From NCBI RefSeq assembly GCF_001945525.1, contig NZ_MPJW01000260.1, positions 1 to 64,000 of the forward strand: DNA of 64,000 nucleotides, written 5' to 3'. The notes beneath the pieces were generated by a model. The model was given only the letters and a program-made list of their open reading frames with translations, had not been told where the DNA came from and made no database searches. The stretch is from Ileibacterium valens. GTDB lineage: Bacteria > Bacillota_I > Bacilli_A > Erysipelotrichales > Erysipelotrichaceae. Shown one piece after another: positions 36,813-48,532 of the stretch; position 1 is the first letter of the stretch, and each line of letters begins with the position of its first letter. The translations under genes were made by a program, and so were the position numbers.

Positions 36813-38183
36813 ATGAAGATTATGATTATTGGCTGTGGGAAGGTAGGAACTTCGCTGGTTCGGGAATTGAGTCGGGAAGAACATGAAGTCACTGTGATTG
36901 ATAATCGAGCGGATCGGGCCAAGGGAATTGTTGGGGAATACGATGTGATGGGGCTGGTCGGATCAGGAATGGATCACAGCCTTTTACAGGAAGGCGGTAT
37001 CGATCAGACGGATCTGTTTATTGCGGTAACTGGGAATGATGAATTAAACCTGCTGTGTTGTCTGCTGGCCAGAAAACTTTGTGAAAATATCCAGACGATT
37101 GCCAGGGTTCGCTCACCGGAATATTCAGAAACGATCATGGATCTTCAAAGTGACCTGGGAGTTTCGGTCATCATCAATCCGGAACTTGCAGCAGCCAGAG
37201 AAGTATTTAAGGCCATTTCGCTTCCCCCGACTGTTTCTGCAGAAACTTTTTCATCGGATGCTTCTGAGATTTATAAACTGAAAATTCCAAAAGGGTCTGT
37301 CCTGGAAGGAATGGCCATTAAGGATATTCCCCATAAACTGAAAAGCGATATTCTGATCTGTATGGTCGAAAGAAAGGACGATCTTTTTATTCCAGATGGA
37401 GAATTTATACTGCATGAAAAAGATCTGATCTCTATTACCGGACAGCCGAAAAAGAGAATGCAGTTTTTTAAAAAAATTGGGATCAAATCGAATAACGTCC
37501 ATAACGTCATGGTTATTGGAGCCGGAAAACTGGCGTTTTATCTGGCCAAAATGCTCGAGAAGACAAACATCAATCTGACGCTGGTCGATAATAATCGGGC
37601 AACCTGCGAAAAAATGGCCACTTTCTTTCCAAATGCTACGATTATCGAAGGAAATGGTTCCGATCGGGAAATGTTGGCGGATGAAGGTCTTGAAAACATG
37701 GACGCATTTGTCTCGTTGACCGGTATTGATGAAGAAAACATCATTCTTTCTTTATATATCCGCTCGATTATGCCAATCAAGACCATTACGAAGATCAATC
37801 GAATCTCATTTGATGATGTGATCAATGCTTTGGATCTTGATACGATCATCAACCCCAAAAAGCTGACCTCAGAAACAATTATCCGTTATGTACGGGCAGC
37901 GGAAGGTGGAATGGGATCCAACGTGGAAACCGTGCATCGTCTGGCTCAGGATCGGGCAGAAGCCCTGGAGTTTTATATCAGAGAAAAATCAAGAGCGACC
38001 AATATACCATTGATGAATTTAAAGACGAGAAGCGATACCCTGGCAGCTTTAATCGTCCGCGATGGCAAAGCGATTCTGCCGCGAGGAACAGATGAAATTC
38101 GAGTAGGAGACAGCGTGATCTTCATTACCACCCATACTGGCCTTTGCACGTTGGATGATGTGCTTGATGAGGATGTATTATGA
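36813..38183 (+). CDS. trkA: Trk-type potassium uptake regulatory subunit TrkA
   Basis: 456 residues made of two RCK halves. Each begins with a Rossmann turn (MIIGCGKVGTSLVREL at 4-19, and VMVIGAGKLAFYLAKML near 231) for NAD(H)/ATP, followed by RCK_C domains. It gates the TrkH channel from the cytoplasmic side in response to nucleotide. The second turn reads GAGKLA instead of GGGxxG, still a nucleotide-binding pattern. AAGAGAAGGGGT lies ahead of the ATG. The stop overlaps trkH by four bases, so the two subunits are made together. Confidence 0.95.
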   Translation: MKIMIIGCGKVGTSLVRELSREEHEVTVIDNRADRAKGIVGEYDVMGLVGSGMDHSLLQEGGIDQTDLFIAVTGNDELNLLCCLLARKLCENIQTIARVRSPEYSETIMDLQSDLGVSVIINPELAAAREVFKAISLPPTVSAETFSSDASEIYKLKIPKGSVLEGMAIKDIPHKLKSDILICMVERKDDLFIPDGEFILHEKDLISITGQPKKRMQFFKKIGIKSNNVHNVMVIGAGKLAFYLAKMLEKTNINLTLVDNNRATCEKMATFFPNATIIEGNGSDREMLADEGLENMDAFVSLTGIDEENIILSLYIRSIMPIKTITKINRISFDDVINALDLDTIINPKKLTSETIIRYVRAAEGGMGSNVETVHRLAQDRAEALEFYIREKSRATNIPLMNLKTRSDTLAALIVRDGKAILPRGTDEIRVGDSVIFITTHTGLCTLDDVLDEDVL

Positions 38184-39643
38184 ATTATCTTGTCCTGGCT
38201 TATGTACTCGGTGTCGTCTGCCTGTTTGAGGCCGCATTCATGCTTGTCCCACTAATTACTGCTCTGATTTACAAAGAGGGCAGTATAGCTGTGGTCTATT
38301 TGCTGTCGACTTTGATCTGTACGACGATTGGGGCTGTCCTGGTGATTATTTCGGGTAAGAATCGAAAGATCCGGGCCAAAGAAGGAATGATTGCCGTGGC
38401 CCTGAGCTGGATTGTCATGTCGCTTTTAGGCGCTTTGCCGTTTTTTATTTCTGGGGAGATTCCAAAGTATGTTGATGCGTTTTTTGAAACAGTCTCAGGA
38501 TTTACGACAACCGGCAGCACGATTTTAACGAATGTCAGCAAGCTTTCCTATGCCAATCGGATGTGGAGATCCTTTACGCATTGGGTTGGGGGAATGGGCG
38601 TTATTGTTTTCATTCTCTCGCTTTTGCCTTCTGCGGGTGGAAGTTTTATGAATCTGATGGCCGCTGAATCACCTGGTCCGGATGTATCCAAAATCGTGCC
38701 CAAGGTTAGAGATACCGCAAAGACGCTTTACCGAATCTATATCGGAATGACACTGATTCAGCTTGTGCTTCTGCTTCTGGCCGGAATGAATGCCTTTGAT
38801 GCGATTACTCTGACGATGGGAACGGCTGGAACGGGTGGATTTGCGGTTCGTTCGGATGGCTTTGATTCTTACACCCTGCTGCAAACCGGAATTATTGCGG
38901 TTTTCATGCTTCTGTTTGGAATCAACTTTAATTTTTATGTTCTCTTATTAAGAGGAAAAAGAAAACAGGCTTTTCGAATGGAAGAAGTAGTCAGCTACAT
39001 TGGAATCATTCTTGCAGCGACCACAGTGATCGTCATTTCTGTTCAGAGTCTGTTTCCAGATCTGTTTCTGGCGATTCATCATGTTTTCTTTACCGTCTCT
39101 TCGATCATTACAACCACCGGATATGCTACTGTTGATTTCAACCTCTGGACACCGATTGCCCAGATTATTCTGGTTTTGTTAATGATATGCGGAGCGTGTG
39201 CTGGATCGACAGGCGGCGGTTTTAAGGTATCAAGAATTAATATCATCCTGAAAGGAGTTAAAAAAGAGTTTTCGACTCTGGTTCATCCTCGTTCAGTCAA
39301 AAAAGTCCGTATGGATGGAAAACCCATCGCGCATGAAATTGTGCGAAGTGTCAATGTATTTCTGGCGATCTATATATCCATTTTTGTATTCAGCCTGATT
39401 CTGATTGCTTTGGATGGAAAAGATCTGGTGACGAATTTTACTTCTGTGGCCGCGACACTAAACAATATAGGTCCTGGACTTGGTGAAGTGGGTCCGATGG
39501 GCAGCTTCGCAGACTTTTCGCCATTTGCCAAACTGGTTTTCTGTTTTGATATGCTGGCTGGACGTTTGGAGCTCTTGCCGATTCTGCTTCTTTTTCTTCC
39601 TTCCATGTGGTTTCGAAGAAACAGACGCATAGTTTCGCAATAA
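38180..39643 (+). CDS. trkH: Trk-type potassium uptake channel TrkH
   Basis: 487 residues, about ten membrane segments arranged as four M1-P-M2 units. The selectivity-loop sequences are visible as TVSGFTTTGSTIL (near 110), GTAGTGGFAVRSD (near 215), SSIITTTGYATVD (near 305) and AATLNNIGPGLGEVGP (near 420). HWVGGMGVIVF and CGACAGSTGGGFKVSRI are TrkH hallmarks. It imports potassium with TrkA as gating partner. Translation is coupled through ATGA overlap. Confidence 0.95.
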   Translation: MNYLVLAYVLGVVCLFEAAFMLVPLITALIYKEGSIAVVYLLSTLICTTIGAVLVIISGKNRKIRAKEGMIAVALSWIVMSLLGALPFFISGEIPKYVDAFFETVSGFTTTGSTILTNVSKLSYANRMWRSFTHWVGGMGVIVFILSLLPSAGGSFMNLMAAESPGPDVSKIVPKVRDTAKTLYRIYIGMTLIQLVLLLLAGMNAFDAITLTMGTAGTGGFAVRSDGFDSYTLLQTGIIAVFMLLFGINFNFYVLLLRGKRKQAFRMEEVVSYIGIILAATTVIVISVQSLFPDLFLAIHHVFFTVSSIITTTGYATVDFNLWTPIAQIILVLLMICGACAGSTGGGFKVSRINIILKGVKKEFSTLVHPRSVKKVRMDGKPIAHEIVRSVNVFLAIYISIFVFSLILIALDGKDLVTNFTSVAATLNNIGPGLGEVGPMGSFADFSPFAKLVFCFDMLAGRLELLPILLLFLPSMWFRRNRRIVSQ

Positions 39644-39747
39644 AAAAAAACAGACTGCATCACTCAGGTTTCCTGTTTCCAAAAAAGCTGCTGATAAACA
39701 TTTCGGATAATTTTCATACAGAAAAAATTCAACGATTCATACATATG

Positions 39748-39818
39748 AAGGTTTCGGTAAGCCGCTGCAGTTGCAGCGATAGCCAAAGATGTGGCTTCTT
39801 ACTGAAACCTTTTGTTTA
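39748..39818 (+). other. Three-way-junction inverted-repeat element between trkH and rpoB
   Basis: AAGGTTTCGGTAAG (39748-39761) pairs over 14 bases with 39798-39811 (one G-U). Inside are two perfect hairpins: CGCTGC/GCAGCG (39763-39768 / 39773-39778, loop AGTT) and AGCCA/TGGCT (39781-39785 / 39792-39796). The closing stem is followed by TTTTGTTT, so it could be an elaborate trkAH terminator. It lies upstream of the predicted rpoB promoter. A small mobile or regulatory element is the alternative. Confidence 0.55.
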
Positions 39819-40104
39819 CTTGTAAAAGGAAATTATTCATTAGTGAGCAGCAAGAGAACAACAGACCATAGCGAAAAGTTTAAACAAAGTCTGAACCATT
39901 CAATCTGCCATTTACAGAACCTACGAGAATAACAGAAATGAACGTACAGGAAATGCAAAAAAAACTGGAAAATGAACTCTCTGAAGCAAGAGTGGTCACA
40001 GAAAAGGAAAAAAATGAAATGTCAACGACAAAATGAGCAAAAAAGAATAACCCTGAAAATGTCTAGTCTAGAATATGGATGACTTATGCCAATTTGATTC
40101 GAGT

Positions 40105-40133
40105 TTGACATATGGATTTTAATCTTATATTAT
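40105..40133 (+). promoter_or_regulatory. rpoB promoter
   Basis: TTGACA (40105-40110), a 17-base spacer, and TATTAT (40128-40133). The transcript would start near 40140 and carry a small AGTCT/AGACT hairpin (40149-40164) ahead of the ribosome binding site. Confidence 0.75.
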
Positions 40134-40199
40134 TGTAAATTGCATGATAGTCTAAAGAAAGACTGTTTGTGGACCCTAGATACGAAAGGAAGGCGCGAA

Positions 40200-43100
40200 G
40201 TGGAGAATAACAAATCTTATAAAATTGTCCCTGAAGGCAAGAAAGCTGTCCGACGGGATTATTCAAAAGTGTCCGGAAATTTGGAACTCCCAAACCTGGT
40301 AGAAATCCAGACCGATTCATTTGACTGGTTCAAAGCCAAGGGGATCCAGGAAGTCTTCGATGAGATTTTCCCAATCGAAAACTATAACAAGGATATCAAA
40401 CTGAATTTCAAAGGATACACCTTTGAAAAACCGAAATACGACGCCGAACAGTCCATGTACAGAGAATGCAACTATGCTGCGCCTCTGTATGCTCAGATGG
40501 AACTTGAAATAACTAACGACAATGGTGAAGTCATTACGAGAAACGAGGATGTGTTCCTGGGTGATTTCCCGCTGATGACCGATACCGGTACATTTATTAT
40601 CAACGGAGCTGAACGTGTAATCGTCAGCCAGATCGTCCGTTCCCCCGGAGTTTATTTTTCTGAAAGCTTCGATGTAAAAACAGGTAAGCAGAACTATGAT
40701 TCTGAACTGATCCCAAGCCGGGGAACCTGGCTTGAATTCAATACGGAGCAAAAGAAGAACTCACTAGGACGTACCTTTAATGTTTCCATTGACCGCAGAA
40801 GAAAAGTGCTTTTCTCAATCCTTTTCAAAGCTCTTGGAATGAGCTTCGGAATTGAAAAAGGCGAAGATTCTCGTGATGTAAAACCGCTTGAAACATTCCT
40901 GAAAGCTATGGGCAAAACCTGGAATGATGTAATGCAGGATCCAGAAGGCCGTGAATACATGGACCTTTACCTGACCCTCTATAATTCCTTCTTTGGAAAA
41001 TACGAAGAAATTGAGAATACTCTGCTCAATGACAAAGTAAAAACCACAGAAGAAGCTCTGCTTTCCTTCTATGAAAACCAGCGCAGTGATGAAATTCCAA
41101 CACTGGATGGATCCATTTCACTGATGCAGGCTAAATTCTTTGATCACCGCCGCTACGACTTAACGAAGGCTGGACGCTACAAATTAGGCAAAAAGCTGAA
41201 TGCGGTTGCGCGTACCATGAATACAAACTTAGCCCATGACATTCTTGATGTCAACGGCAATCTGTTTATGAAGAAGGGTACACACATTACGCGTGATGAA
41301 AGAAACGCTTTAAAGGAAGTTCTTAGCAAGGGCGGATACATGAATCCGTTCCCGTTCCGTTCTGAATTCCATGAAGAAGATATCGTCGAAATTCCGGCAT
41401 CCTACAATTCCGGATTAATCGGCCGTATTCTTGCGGATGACATCGAAATCAATGGAGTTCTTTACGAAGCAGGACAGGTGCTTTCTGATCAGGATGTGGC
41501 TGAAATTTATCGTTTTGGCAAACCGGTCAAAATCTATGCCGGTCTGATTGCTAAACCTGTATTGCTGACGGAAGAAAATATTGATCCGGTTCTGAATTAT
41601 GGACAGCGTCTGTTTGCTTTAGGACGCCTGACCAATGATGCCGGAGCTGACATCATTTCCGAAGAAATGCAGGAACCAATTGTTAACCGCTATGAACCAG
41701 GGGTGGCTCCAGAACGTCTTGATGATGCAGCCATCTTTGAAATCAAGGGCGAAAGTCAGAAACAGGATGTTTATGCCTGGCTGATTGGTGCGGCTGTTCA
41801 GGAAATTGATGTAGAAGACCGCAATGGAAATCTGATCCACATTATTGGTAACGATCCATTTGCCAACAAATACACAGTAACCATTCCTGATATTTATGCT
41901 TTCTTCTCCTATGACCTGAACGTTATGGATGGAATCGGAGAAACCGATGATATCGATATGCTTGGCAACCGTCGAATCCGCGCCGTAGGTGAATTGATTC
42001 AGAACCAGTTCCGTATCGGTTTATCCCGTATGGAACGCGTTGTTAAGGAAAGAATGTCCATTCAGGAAAAGGACAATATCACTCCAAGAAAATTAACGAA
42101 CATTCGTCCGCTGACTGCAGCGATCAAGGAATTCTTCTCTTCTTCGCAGCTGTCACAGTTTATGGACCAGCAGAACCCATTAGCTGAATTAACCAATAAA
42201 CGCCGTATTTCTGCATTAGGACCTGGTGGTCTTTCCAGAGAACGCGCCGGATTTGAAGTTCGTGACGTACATTCTTCTCACTATGGAAGAATTTGTCCAA
42301 TTGAAACCCCTGAAGGTCCAAACATCGGTCTGATCTCTAACCTGACAACATATGCCAAGATCAACCAGTATGGATTTATTCAGACTCCATATCGTCCGGT
42401 TAATCCGGATGGAACCGTATCTGAAGAAGCGGTATACCTTTCTGCAGATGAAGAAGCCGATTACGTTATTGCTCAGGCCAACGAAGTCCGCAACGGCCGT
42501 CTGATTAATGAACGTGTCGTTGCCAGAAAGAATGGCGATACCATCATCGCAGCAAGAGAAGATGTAGAGCTCGCTGACGTCAGTCCAAAACAGATCGTAT
42601 CGGTTGCGACTGCCTGCGTTCCGTTCCTCGAAAACGACGATGCTTCCCGTGCCCTGATGGGTGCCAACATGCAGCGTCAGGCTGTACCACTTTTAGTTCC
42701 GCATTCTCCATATGTAGGAACTGGTATTGAATATAAGATCGCCAAGGACTCCGGTGTCGGTATCGTTGCCCGTGAAGACGGGGAAATTACTTACGTCGAT
42801 TCACTGCGAATTGTAAATACAGATTCCAAAGGCGTTAACCATACTTACCAGCTGCGTAAATTCAGCCGTTCAAATGCTTCGACCTGTATTAACCAGCGTC
42901 CAATTGTTAAAGTTGGCGAAAAGGTTGAAAAGGGAGACATCCTTGCGGATGGGCCATCCATGGAAAATGGTGAACTTGCATTAGGACAGAACGTAACCAT
43001 CGCCTACATGACCTGGTATGGATACAACTATGAAGATGCCATCATCATGTCTGAACGTATGGTTGCTGATGATGTGTACACTTCCATTCACCTTGAGGAA

Positions 43101-44339
43101 TATGACATCGATTGCCGCGATACCAAGCTTGGACCAGAAGAAATCACTCGTGACATTCCAAACGTGGGTGAAAATGCAGTGAAGAAACTGGATGCCAATG
43201 GCGTCATCATGGTTGGTGCGGAAGTTCGCGAAGGCGATATTCTGGTTGGTAAAGTCACTCCAAAAGGACAGAGTGAAGTTTCTCCGGAAGAAAAACTTCT
43301 GCTTGCGATCTTTGGTGAAAAATCCAGAGAAGTTCGCGACAACTCCCTGAAAGTACCTCATGGTGGTGCTGGTATCGTTCATTCCATCCGCACATTCAAA
43401 CGCGGCGATGGAAGCGACCTTCCACCAGGAGTCAACGAACGCATTAAAGTTTATATCGCCCAGAAACGTAAGATTTCTGAAGGGGATAAGATGTCCGGAC
43501 GTCATGGTAACAAAGGTGTTATCTCCAAGATTCTGCCGCTTGAAGACATGCCGTTTATGGCGGATGGAACGCCAATCGATATCATTCTGAATCCATTTGG
43601 TGTGCCTTCCCGTATGAATATCGGACAGATTCTTGAAATCCATCTTGGTTATGCAGCCAAGAAGCTCAACCAGAAGTTTGCGACTCCAGTATTCGATGGT
43701 CTTTCCAACGAAGATCTGGCTGATGTCATGAAAGAAGCACAGATGACAGTCGATGGAAAACAGGTTCTTTATGATGGTCAGACGGGTCTGCCATTTGATG
43801 AACGTATTTCTGTTGGTGTCATGTACATGATCAAGCTGGCTCACATGGTTGACGATAAACTGCATGCCCGTGCAACTGGTCCATATTCCATGGTTACTCA
43901 GCAGCCGCTTGGTGGTAAAGCTCAGAATGGTGGACAGAGATTTGGTGAAATGGAAGTCTGGGCTCTTGAAGCTTATGGAGCTTCCCATACCCTTCAGGAA
44001 ATCCTGACCATCAAGTCTGACGACATTCAGGGACGTATCAAGACCTATGAAGCCATCATTAAAGGCAAGGATATTCCAGAACCAGGTGTTCCAGAATCCT
44101 TCAGAGTACTGATGCACGAACTGCAGGGTCTTGCTATTGACGTGCGTCTGCTTGATGAAAACAACAACGAAGTAGATATCAATACCGATGACGATGATGA
44201 GGGAATCATCACCGTTGAGGCTCATGAACATACAGAGGAAGAGCAGGAAGTTCCAGCATCGGAACAGCTTGAAAACGACCTCGAAGACGACCTGAACAAT
44301 GGAGGATTCTCCATTGTAGATGAAGAACAGGAGGCTTAA
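40200..44339 (+). CDS. rpoB: DNA-directed RNA polymerase beta subunit
   Basis: A 1379-residue core subunit. Family blocks include the [19 protein letters not shown] strand, the rifampicin-region segment [44 protein letters not shown] (around 660-705), [20 protein letters not shown], and the C-terminal [33 protein letters not shown]. In the first of these the resistance-hotspot positions carry the common sensitive residues as far as seen. A ~60-residue acidic tail follows. It begins at GTG 40200 after AAAGGAAGG; an upstream TTG (40140) lies ahead of that site. rpoC follows two bases later. Confidence 0.98.
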   Translation: MENNKSYKIVPEGKKAVRRDYSKVSGNLELPNLVEIQTDSFDWFKAKGIQEVFDEIFPIENYNKDIKLNFKGYTFEKPKYDAEQSMYRECNYAAPLYAQMELEITNDNGEVITRNEDVFLGDFPLMTDTGTFIINGAERVIVSQIVRSPGVYFSESFDVKTGKQNYDSELIPSRGTWLEFNTEQKKNSLGRTFNVSIDRRRKVLFSILFKALGMSFGIEKGEDSRDVKPLETFLKAMGKTWNDVMQDPEGREYMDLYLTLYNSFFGKYEEIENTLLNDKVKTTEEALLSFYENQRSDEIPTLDGSISLMQAKFFDHRRYDLTKAGRYKLGKKLNAVARTMNTNLAHDILDVNGNLFMKKGTHITRDERNALKEVLSKGGYMNPFPFRSEFHEEDIVEIPASYNSGLIGRILADDIEINGVLYEAGQVLSDQDVAEIYRFGKPVKIYAGLIAKPVLLTEENIDPVLNYGQRLFALGRLTNDAGADIISEEMQEPIVNRYEPGVAPERLDDAAIFEIKGESQKQDVYAWLIGAAVQEIDVEDRNGNLIHIIGNDPFANKYTVTIPDIYAFFSYDLNVMDGIGETDDIDMLGNRRIRAVGELIQNQFRIGLSRMERVVKERMSIQEKDNITPRKLTNIRPLTAAIKEFFSSSQLSQFMDQQNPLAELTNKRRISALGPGGLSRERAGFEVRDVHSSHYGRICPIETPEGPNIGLISNLTTYAKINQYGFIQTPYRPVNPDGTVSEEAVYLSADEEADYVIAQANEVRNGRLINERVVARKNGDTIIAAREDVELADVSPKQIVSVATACVPFLENDDASRALMGANMQRQAVPLLVPHSPYVGTGIEYKIAKDSGVGIVAREDGEITYVDSLRIVNTDSKGVNHTYQLRKFSRSNASTCINQRPIVKVGEKVEKGDILADGPSMENGELALGQNVTIAYMTWYGYNYEDAIIMSERMVADDVYTSIHLEEYDIDCRDTKLGPEEITRDIPNVGENAVKKLDANGVIMVGAEVREGDILVGKVTPKGQSEVSPEEKLLLAIFGEKSREVRDNSLKVPHGGAGIVHSIRTFKRGDGSDLPPGVNERIKVYIAQKRKISEGDKMSGRHGNKGVISKILPLEDMPFMADGTPIDIILNPFGVPSRMNIGQILEIHLGYAAKKLNQKFATPVFDGLSNEDLADVMKEAQMTVDGKQVLYDGQTGLPFDERISVGVMYMIKLAHMVDDKLHARATGPYSMVTQQPLGGKAQNGGQRFGEMEVWALEAYGASHTLQEILTIKSDDIQGRIKTYEAIIKGKDIPEPGVPESFRVLMHELQGLAIDVRLLDENNNEVDINTDDDDEGIITVEAHEHTEEEQEVPASEQLENDLEDDLNNGGFSIVDEEQEA

Positions 44340-44341
44340 TT

Positions 44342-47300
44342 TTGAGCGTAAACAACTTTGCCTCAATTCAGGTAAGCCTTGCCTCTCCGGAAACCATTCT
44401 GAAATGGTCTCATGGAGAAGTAACTAAACCTGAAACAATCAACTACCGCTCTCAGAAAGCGGAAAAAGACGGTTTATTCTGTGAAAGAATTTTCGGACCG
44501 ACAAAGGACTGGGAATGCGCCTGCGGAAAATATAAAAAAGTCCGCTTTAAAGGTGTAGTCTGCGACCGATGCGGAGTCGAAATCACAAAATCGAGCGTAC
44601 GCCGTGAGCGCATGGGACACATCTCCCTTGCGGCTCCGGTCGCTCATATCTGGTATCTGCGCGGTATTCCAAGCCGTATGGCCTTACTGCTTGATATCAC
44701 CCCAAAACAGCTTGAAGAAGTTGTTTATTTTGTCAGCTATATCGTCACAGATCCTATGGACACTGACCTGCAGTATAAGCAGGTTCTTTCCGAAAAGGAA
44801 TTCCGTGAAGCTCAGGCAACCTATGGCCCTGGTGCTTTCAAAGCCCAGACCGGTGCTGAAGCTGTTTTAAAACTGCTTCAGGATATCGATCTGGAAAAGG
44901 AATATGACGATGTTCAAAAGGCTCTTGAAAAAGCGACGGGTGAAAAACGAAAAAAGCTGATCAAACGTCTGGATACAATCAATTCATTCCGTCATTCCGA
45001 CAACAAACCTGAATGGATGATTCTGACAAATATTCCAGTTATACCACCTGATCTGCGTCCAATGCTTCAGCTGGATGGCGGACGCTTTGCAACCTCTGAT
45101 TTAAATGACCTTTATCGTCGTGTCATTACCCGTAATAATCGTCTGCGCAAGCTGCTCGATCTGGGAACTCCAAATATCATCGTTCAGAACGAAAAACGTA
45201 TGCTTCAGGAAGCGGTTGATGCTCTGATCGATAATGGTCGCCGTTCCAAACCAATCACGGGTGCTGGTGGACGTGCTCTTAAATCCCTTTCTCATTCTCT
45301 GAAAGGTAAACAGGGACGTTTCCGTCAGAATCTTCTTGGTAAACGTGTTGACTTCTCCGGACGTTCTGTAATCGCAGTAGGACCAGATCTGAAGATGTAC
45401 CAGTGCGGTATTCCGCGCGAAATGGCTATCAATCTGTTTAAGCCATTTGTTATTAACGAAATCGTGAATCAGCATCTGGTAAGCAATCCGAAGAACGCTG
45501 AAAAGATGATTGAACGCCGCGATCCTCGAATCTGGGATATCGTTGAAAAGGTCATCGATGGTTATCCAGTTCTGTTAAACCGTGCGCCTACGCTGCACCG
45601 ATTAGGTATTCAGGCCTTCCTGCCTAAACTGGTAGAAGGAAGAGCCATGCGTCTGCACCCATTGGTATGTACTGCCTTCAACGCAGACTTCGATGGTGAC
45701 CAGATGGCCATTCACGTACCTCTTGGTGAAGAAGCACGTGCGGAAGCACTCGTTATGATGCTTGGTTCTCATAACATTCTTGGACCTAAGGATGGAAAAC
45801 CAATCGTTACTCCAGGTCAGGACATGGTTATGGGTAACTTCTATCTGACGATGGAAGAAACCAAACAGGAACTTCTTGAAGAAGCAGAACGCTACCGCAA
45901 AGTCGGCGAAGAAAAAGAAGCTGCTGCATGGGAACGCTATGCCAATGCAGAAGGTACTGTCTACGCTGATGTGGATGAGGTTATGCTTGCTTACAATACA
46001 AATCAGGTACACCTGCATTCCCGTATTGCTCTGCCTGTATCTGGTCTGAAGAAATCTTCCTTCAAGGAAGAACATGAAAATGATTACCTGATTACTACAC
46101 CAGGAAAAATCATCTTCAACTCGATGTTCCCAGAGGATTTCCCATTTATCAATGAGGTATCTGCAGCGAACTTCGAAGCCACTCCTGATAAATACTTCGC
46201 TGCTCCAGGTGAAGACATCAAGGAAAAAATCGCAGGTCTTGAAATTACCGAAGCCGTTAAGAAAAAAGACCTCGGAAAAGTTATTGCCGAAGTCTTCAAA
46301 CGTTATCCGGTAGACGATACAGCTGAAATTCTTGACCAGATCAAATCTCTTGGATTCAAGTATTCCACTGTAGCTGGTATTACCGTTGCGCTTTCTGATA
46401 TCGAAGTGGCTCCAAACAAGGAAGAACACGTGGCTTACGGCCGTGAAAAGGCTGACCAGCTTAAACGCCTTCAGCAAAAAGGAATGCTAACCATGGAAGA
46501 ATGGGAACGCCACCTGAACAAACTGTGGGCTGATGTCAAGGACGATATCGTTGAAGAGCTGATGAGTAATCTGCCTCGTAAGAACCCAATCAACATGATG
46601 GCGACTTCCGGTGCACGTGGTAATACTTCCAACTTTACCCAGCTGGCTGGAATGCGTGGTCTGATGGCTCGACCTGCTAAAGGTAAATCCCGTGCTGGTG
46701 AATATGTTCCATCCATCATCGAAGTACCGATCTATTCCTGCTTCCGTGAAGGACTCAATGTATCCGAGTTCTTTATTTCTACCCATGGTGTGCGTAAAGG
46801 TCTGACCGATACCGCGCTGAAGACGGCTGAATCTGGATACCTGACTCGTCGTCTGGTTGACGTAGCACAGGATGTCATCATTAAGGAAGACGACTGTGGA
46901 ACAGATAAGGGATTCCTGGTAGAAGACCTGGTAGACCGTAAAACCGATACGATCATTGAACCTCTCTATGATCGTCTGGTTGGACGTTACTCCAAAGAAG
47001 ATGTTTACGATCCGAAGACCAATGAACTGATCATTGAATCGGATAAATATATAACTGAAGATCTGGCTCATAAGATTGTCGATGCCGGCATTACTCAGAT
47101 GCTGATCCGTTCACCATTTACCTGCAAATCCACTAACGGTATCTGCCGTATGTGCTATGGCAAGAACATGGCGACTGGACGTGATGTTGAAGTCGGTGAA
47201 GCTGTTGGTACAATGGCTGCCCAGTCAATCGGTGAACCTGGTACTCAGCTGACCATGCGTACCTTCCATACCGGTGGTGTTGCCGGTGGTGATGGTGGAG

Positions 47301-48256
47301 ACATCACTCAGGGTCTTCCTCGTGTTGAAGAGCTGTTCGAAGCCCGTCATCCAAAAGGTGTTGCCGTCATTGCTCAGATTTCTGGTCAGATTACATCGAT
47401 CGAACGTATCGATGGTACTCTGCGTCAGGAAATTATTGTTACAAACGACACTGAATCTGTTTCCCATAAGATCAATGCCAATCAGACATTACGTCCATGG
47501 GTAACTGTTGGTGCTGAAATTGAAGCCGGTCAGCCAATGACAGAAGGACCACTCGATCCGAAGGAACTTCTTGCCGTTGCCGGTGTTAATGAAGTTCAGA
47601 ACTATATTCTGAAAGAAGTTAAGAAGGTTTATCAGTCTCAGGGTATCGAAATTTCCGATAAACACCTTGAAGTTATGATTCGCCAGATGATGAAGAAAGT
47701 TATCGTAACCGATCCGGGAGATACTGATCTGAATGTTGGAGTTCAGCTTTCCCTGAATAACATTACGAAGATTAACAAGGATGCTTTACTTTCCGGTAAA
47801 ACTCCTGCAACCTTCAAACCGGTTCTGCTTGGTATTTCCAAGTCTTCTGTTGAAACTGATTCCTTCTTATCTGCTGCATCCTTCCAGGAAACCACAAAGG
47901 TTCTTACCGATGCAACAATCAAGGGTAAAGTCGATCACCTGATCGGTCTGAAGGAAAATGTTATCATTGGTAAACTGATTCCTGCTGGAACCGGATGCAA
48001 GGGCGACCGTCCTCAGAACCTGCTGGTTGCTGAAAAAGCAGCTCAGTTAAGGGCAAAACGTCTGGCTCGAGTTGAAGAAGCAAAGAGTGAAGACGAAGAA
48101 TTCGACAAGATTGTTCAGAATTCGATGCCTGTAGTTGAAGAGGCTCCAGAACTTCCAGAACCAGCTGATGATTTTTCCTTAATGGAAAATGATAATATCC
48201 TCAATGACCCACAGGGTTTTGCGGAAGCTCTTTCCCATATGGATGATCTGAAGTAA
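44342..48256 (+). CDS. rpoC: DNA-directed RNA polymerase beta' subunit
   Basis: A 1304-residue core subunit. The N-terminal zinc ribbon is [22 protein letters not shown] (about 60-81), the catalytic magnesium loop is [15 protein letters not shown] (near 450), the trigger-loop region contains [16 protein letters not shown], and a second Cys cluster ends in CRMCYG. The start is TTG 44342 with AGGAGG about ten bases before; no ATG or GTG fits better. A short acidic C-terminal tail follows the last conserved block. A strong terminator ends the operon, and no rpsL or other ribosomal gene follows. Confidence 0.98.
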   Translation: MSVNNFASIQVSLASPETILKWSHGEVTKPETINYRSQKAEKDGLFCERIFGPTKDWECACGKYKKVRFKGVVCDRCGVEITKSSVRRERMGHISLAAPVAHIWYLRGIPSRMALLLDITPKQLEEVVYFVSYIVTDPMDTDLQYKQVLSEKEFREAQATYGPGAFKAQTGAEAVLKLLQDIDLEKEYDDVQKALEKATGEKRKKLIKRLDTINSFRHSDNKPEWMILTNIPVIPPDLRPMLQLDGGRFATSDLNDLYRRVITRNNRLRKLLDLGTPNIIVQNEKRMLQEAVDALIDNGRRSKPITGAGGRALKSLSHSLKGKQGRFRQNLLGKRVDFSGRSVIAVGPDLKMYQCGIPREMAINLFKPFVINEIVNQHLVSNPKNAEKMIERRDPRIWDIVEKVIDGYPVLLNRAPTLHRLGIQAFLPKLVEGRAMRLHPLVCTAFNADFDGDQMAIHVPLGEEARAEALVMMLGSHNILGPKDGKPIVTPGQDMVMGNFYLTMEETKQELLEEAERYRKVGEEKEAAAWERYANAEGTVYADVDEVMLAYNTNQVHLHSRIALPVSGLKKSSFKEEHENDYLITTPGKIIFNSMFPEDFPFINEVSAANFEATPDKYFAAPGEDIKEKIAGLEITEAVKKKDLGKVIAEVFKRYPVDDTAEILDQIKSLGFKYSTVAGITVALSDIEVAPNKEEHVAYGREKADQLKRLQQKGMLTMEEWERHLNKLWADVKDDIVEELMSNLPRKNPINMMATSGARGNTSNFTQLAGMRGLMARPAKGKSRAGEYVPSIIEVPIYSCFREGLNVSEFFISTHGVRKGLTDTALKTAESGYLTRRLVDVAQDVIIKEDDCGTDKGFLVEDLVDRKTDTIIEPLYDRLVGRYSKEDVYDPKTNELIIESDKYITEDLAHKIVDAGITQMLIRSPFTCKSTNGICRMCYGKNMATGRDVEVGEAVGTMAAQSIGEPGTQLTMRTFHTGGVAGGDGGDITQGLPRVEELFEARHPKGVAVIAQISGQITSIERIDGTLRQEIIVTNDTESVSHKINANQTLRPWVTVGAEIEAGQPMTEGPLDPKELLAVAGVNEVQNYILKEVKKVYQSQGIEISDKHLEVMIRQMMKKVIVTDPGDTDLNVGVQLSLNNITKINKDALLSGKTPATFKPVLLGISKSSVETDSFLSAASFQETTKVLTDATIKGKVDHLIGLKENVIIGKLIPAGTGCKGDRPQNLLVAEKAAQLRAKRLARVEEAKSEDEEFDKIVQNSMPVVEEAPELPEPADDFSLMENDNILNDPQGFAEALSHMDDLK

Positions 48257-48274
48257 AAAAACAATATGAGCTGT

Positions 48275-48315
48275 AAAGGGCAGAATATCCAGGTCAGGAT
48301 ATTCTGCCCTTTTTT
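48275..48315 (+). terminator. rpoBC terminator
   Basis: AAAGGGCAGAATATCC (48275-48290) pairs perfectly with 48297-48312, followed by T to 48315. Confidence 0.95.
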
Positions 48316-48319
48316 AATT

Positions 48320-48462
48320 GTGTACCGGGCATGGCACGTAGCTTGCTGATGGAAGTCCAGCCACAGGTTTCATCGCCGAGTGTAGAGAAGCGCAAGCGGT
48401 CCAACCGTAAGGAGGGTCGTGAAGGAAGCGAGTATCAAAATTTCGAGCCTATGAACAAAAAC
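48320..48462 (+). mobile_element. Group II intron-like 5' fragment, no reverse transcriptase
   Basis: Directly after the rpoC terminator begins GTGTACCGGGCATGG, close to the GUGYG start of bacterial group II introns. The following ~140 bases read like intron domain I: GAAGTCCAGCC, GCGGTCCAACCGTAAGG, GTCGTGAAGGAAGC, and CGAGCC..ATGAACAAAAA. They are clearly richer in G+C than flanking DNA. No reverse transcriptase ORF and no domain V were found, so only a truncated 5' piece remains. Class C introns insert just after terminators, which fits the location. The identification is from memory of consensus sequences and needs a covariance search. Confidence 0.45.
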
Positions 48463-48495
48463 TAGAATCTGATAAGAATTAGAATCTGATAAGAA
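48463..48495 (+). repeat. Two direct copies of TAGAATCTGATAAGAA
   Basis: TAGAATCTGATAAGAA occurs at 48463-48478 and 48480-48495, with a further partial copy (CTCTGATAA) at 48501-48509. The array sits at the 3' edge of the intron-like fragment. Confidence 0.85.
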
Positions 48496-48532
48496 ATAAA
48501 CTCTGATAATCATTTGAATCTCGACTATTAAT

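Noticed and set aside
42981-44366. 461-codon minus-strand ORF inside rpoB
   Set aside because: It is antisense to highly conserved rpoB sequence, and its composition (Phe, Ile, His-rich) is that of a reverse-frame shadow.
45602-46477. 291-codon minus-strand ORF inside rpoC
   Set aside because: Antisense shadow of rpoC without ribosome binding site or recognisable motif.
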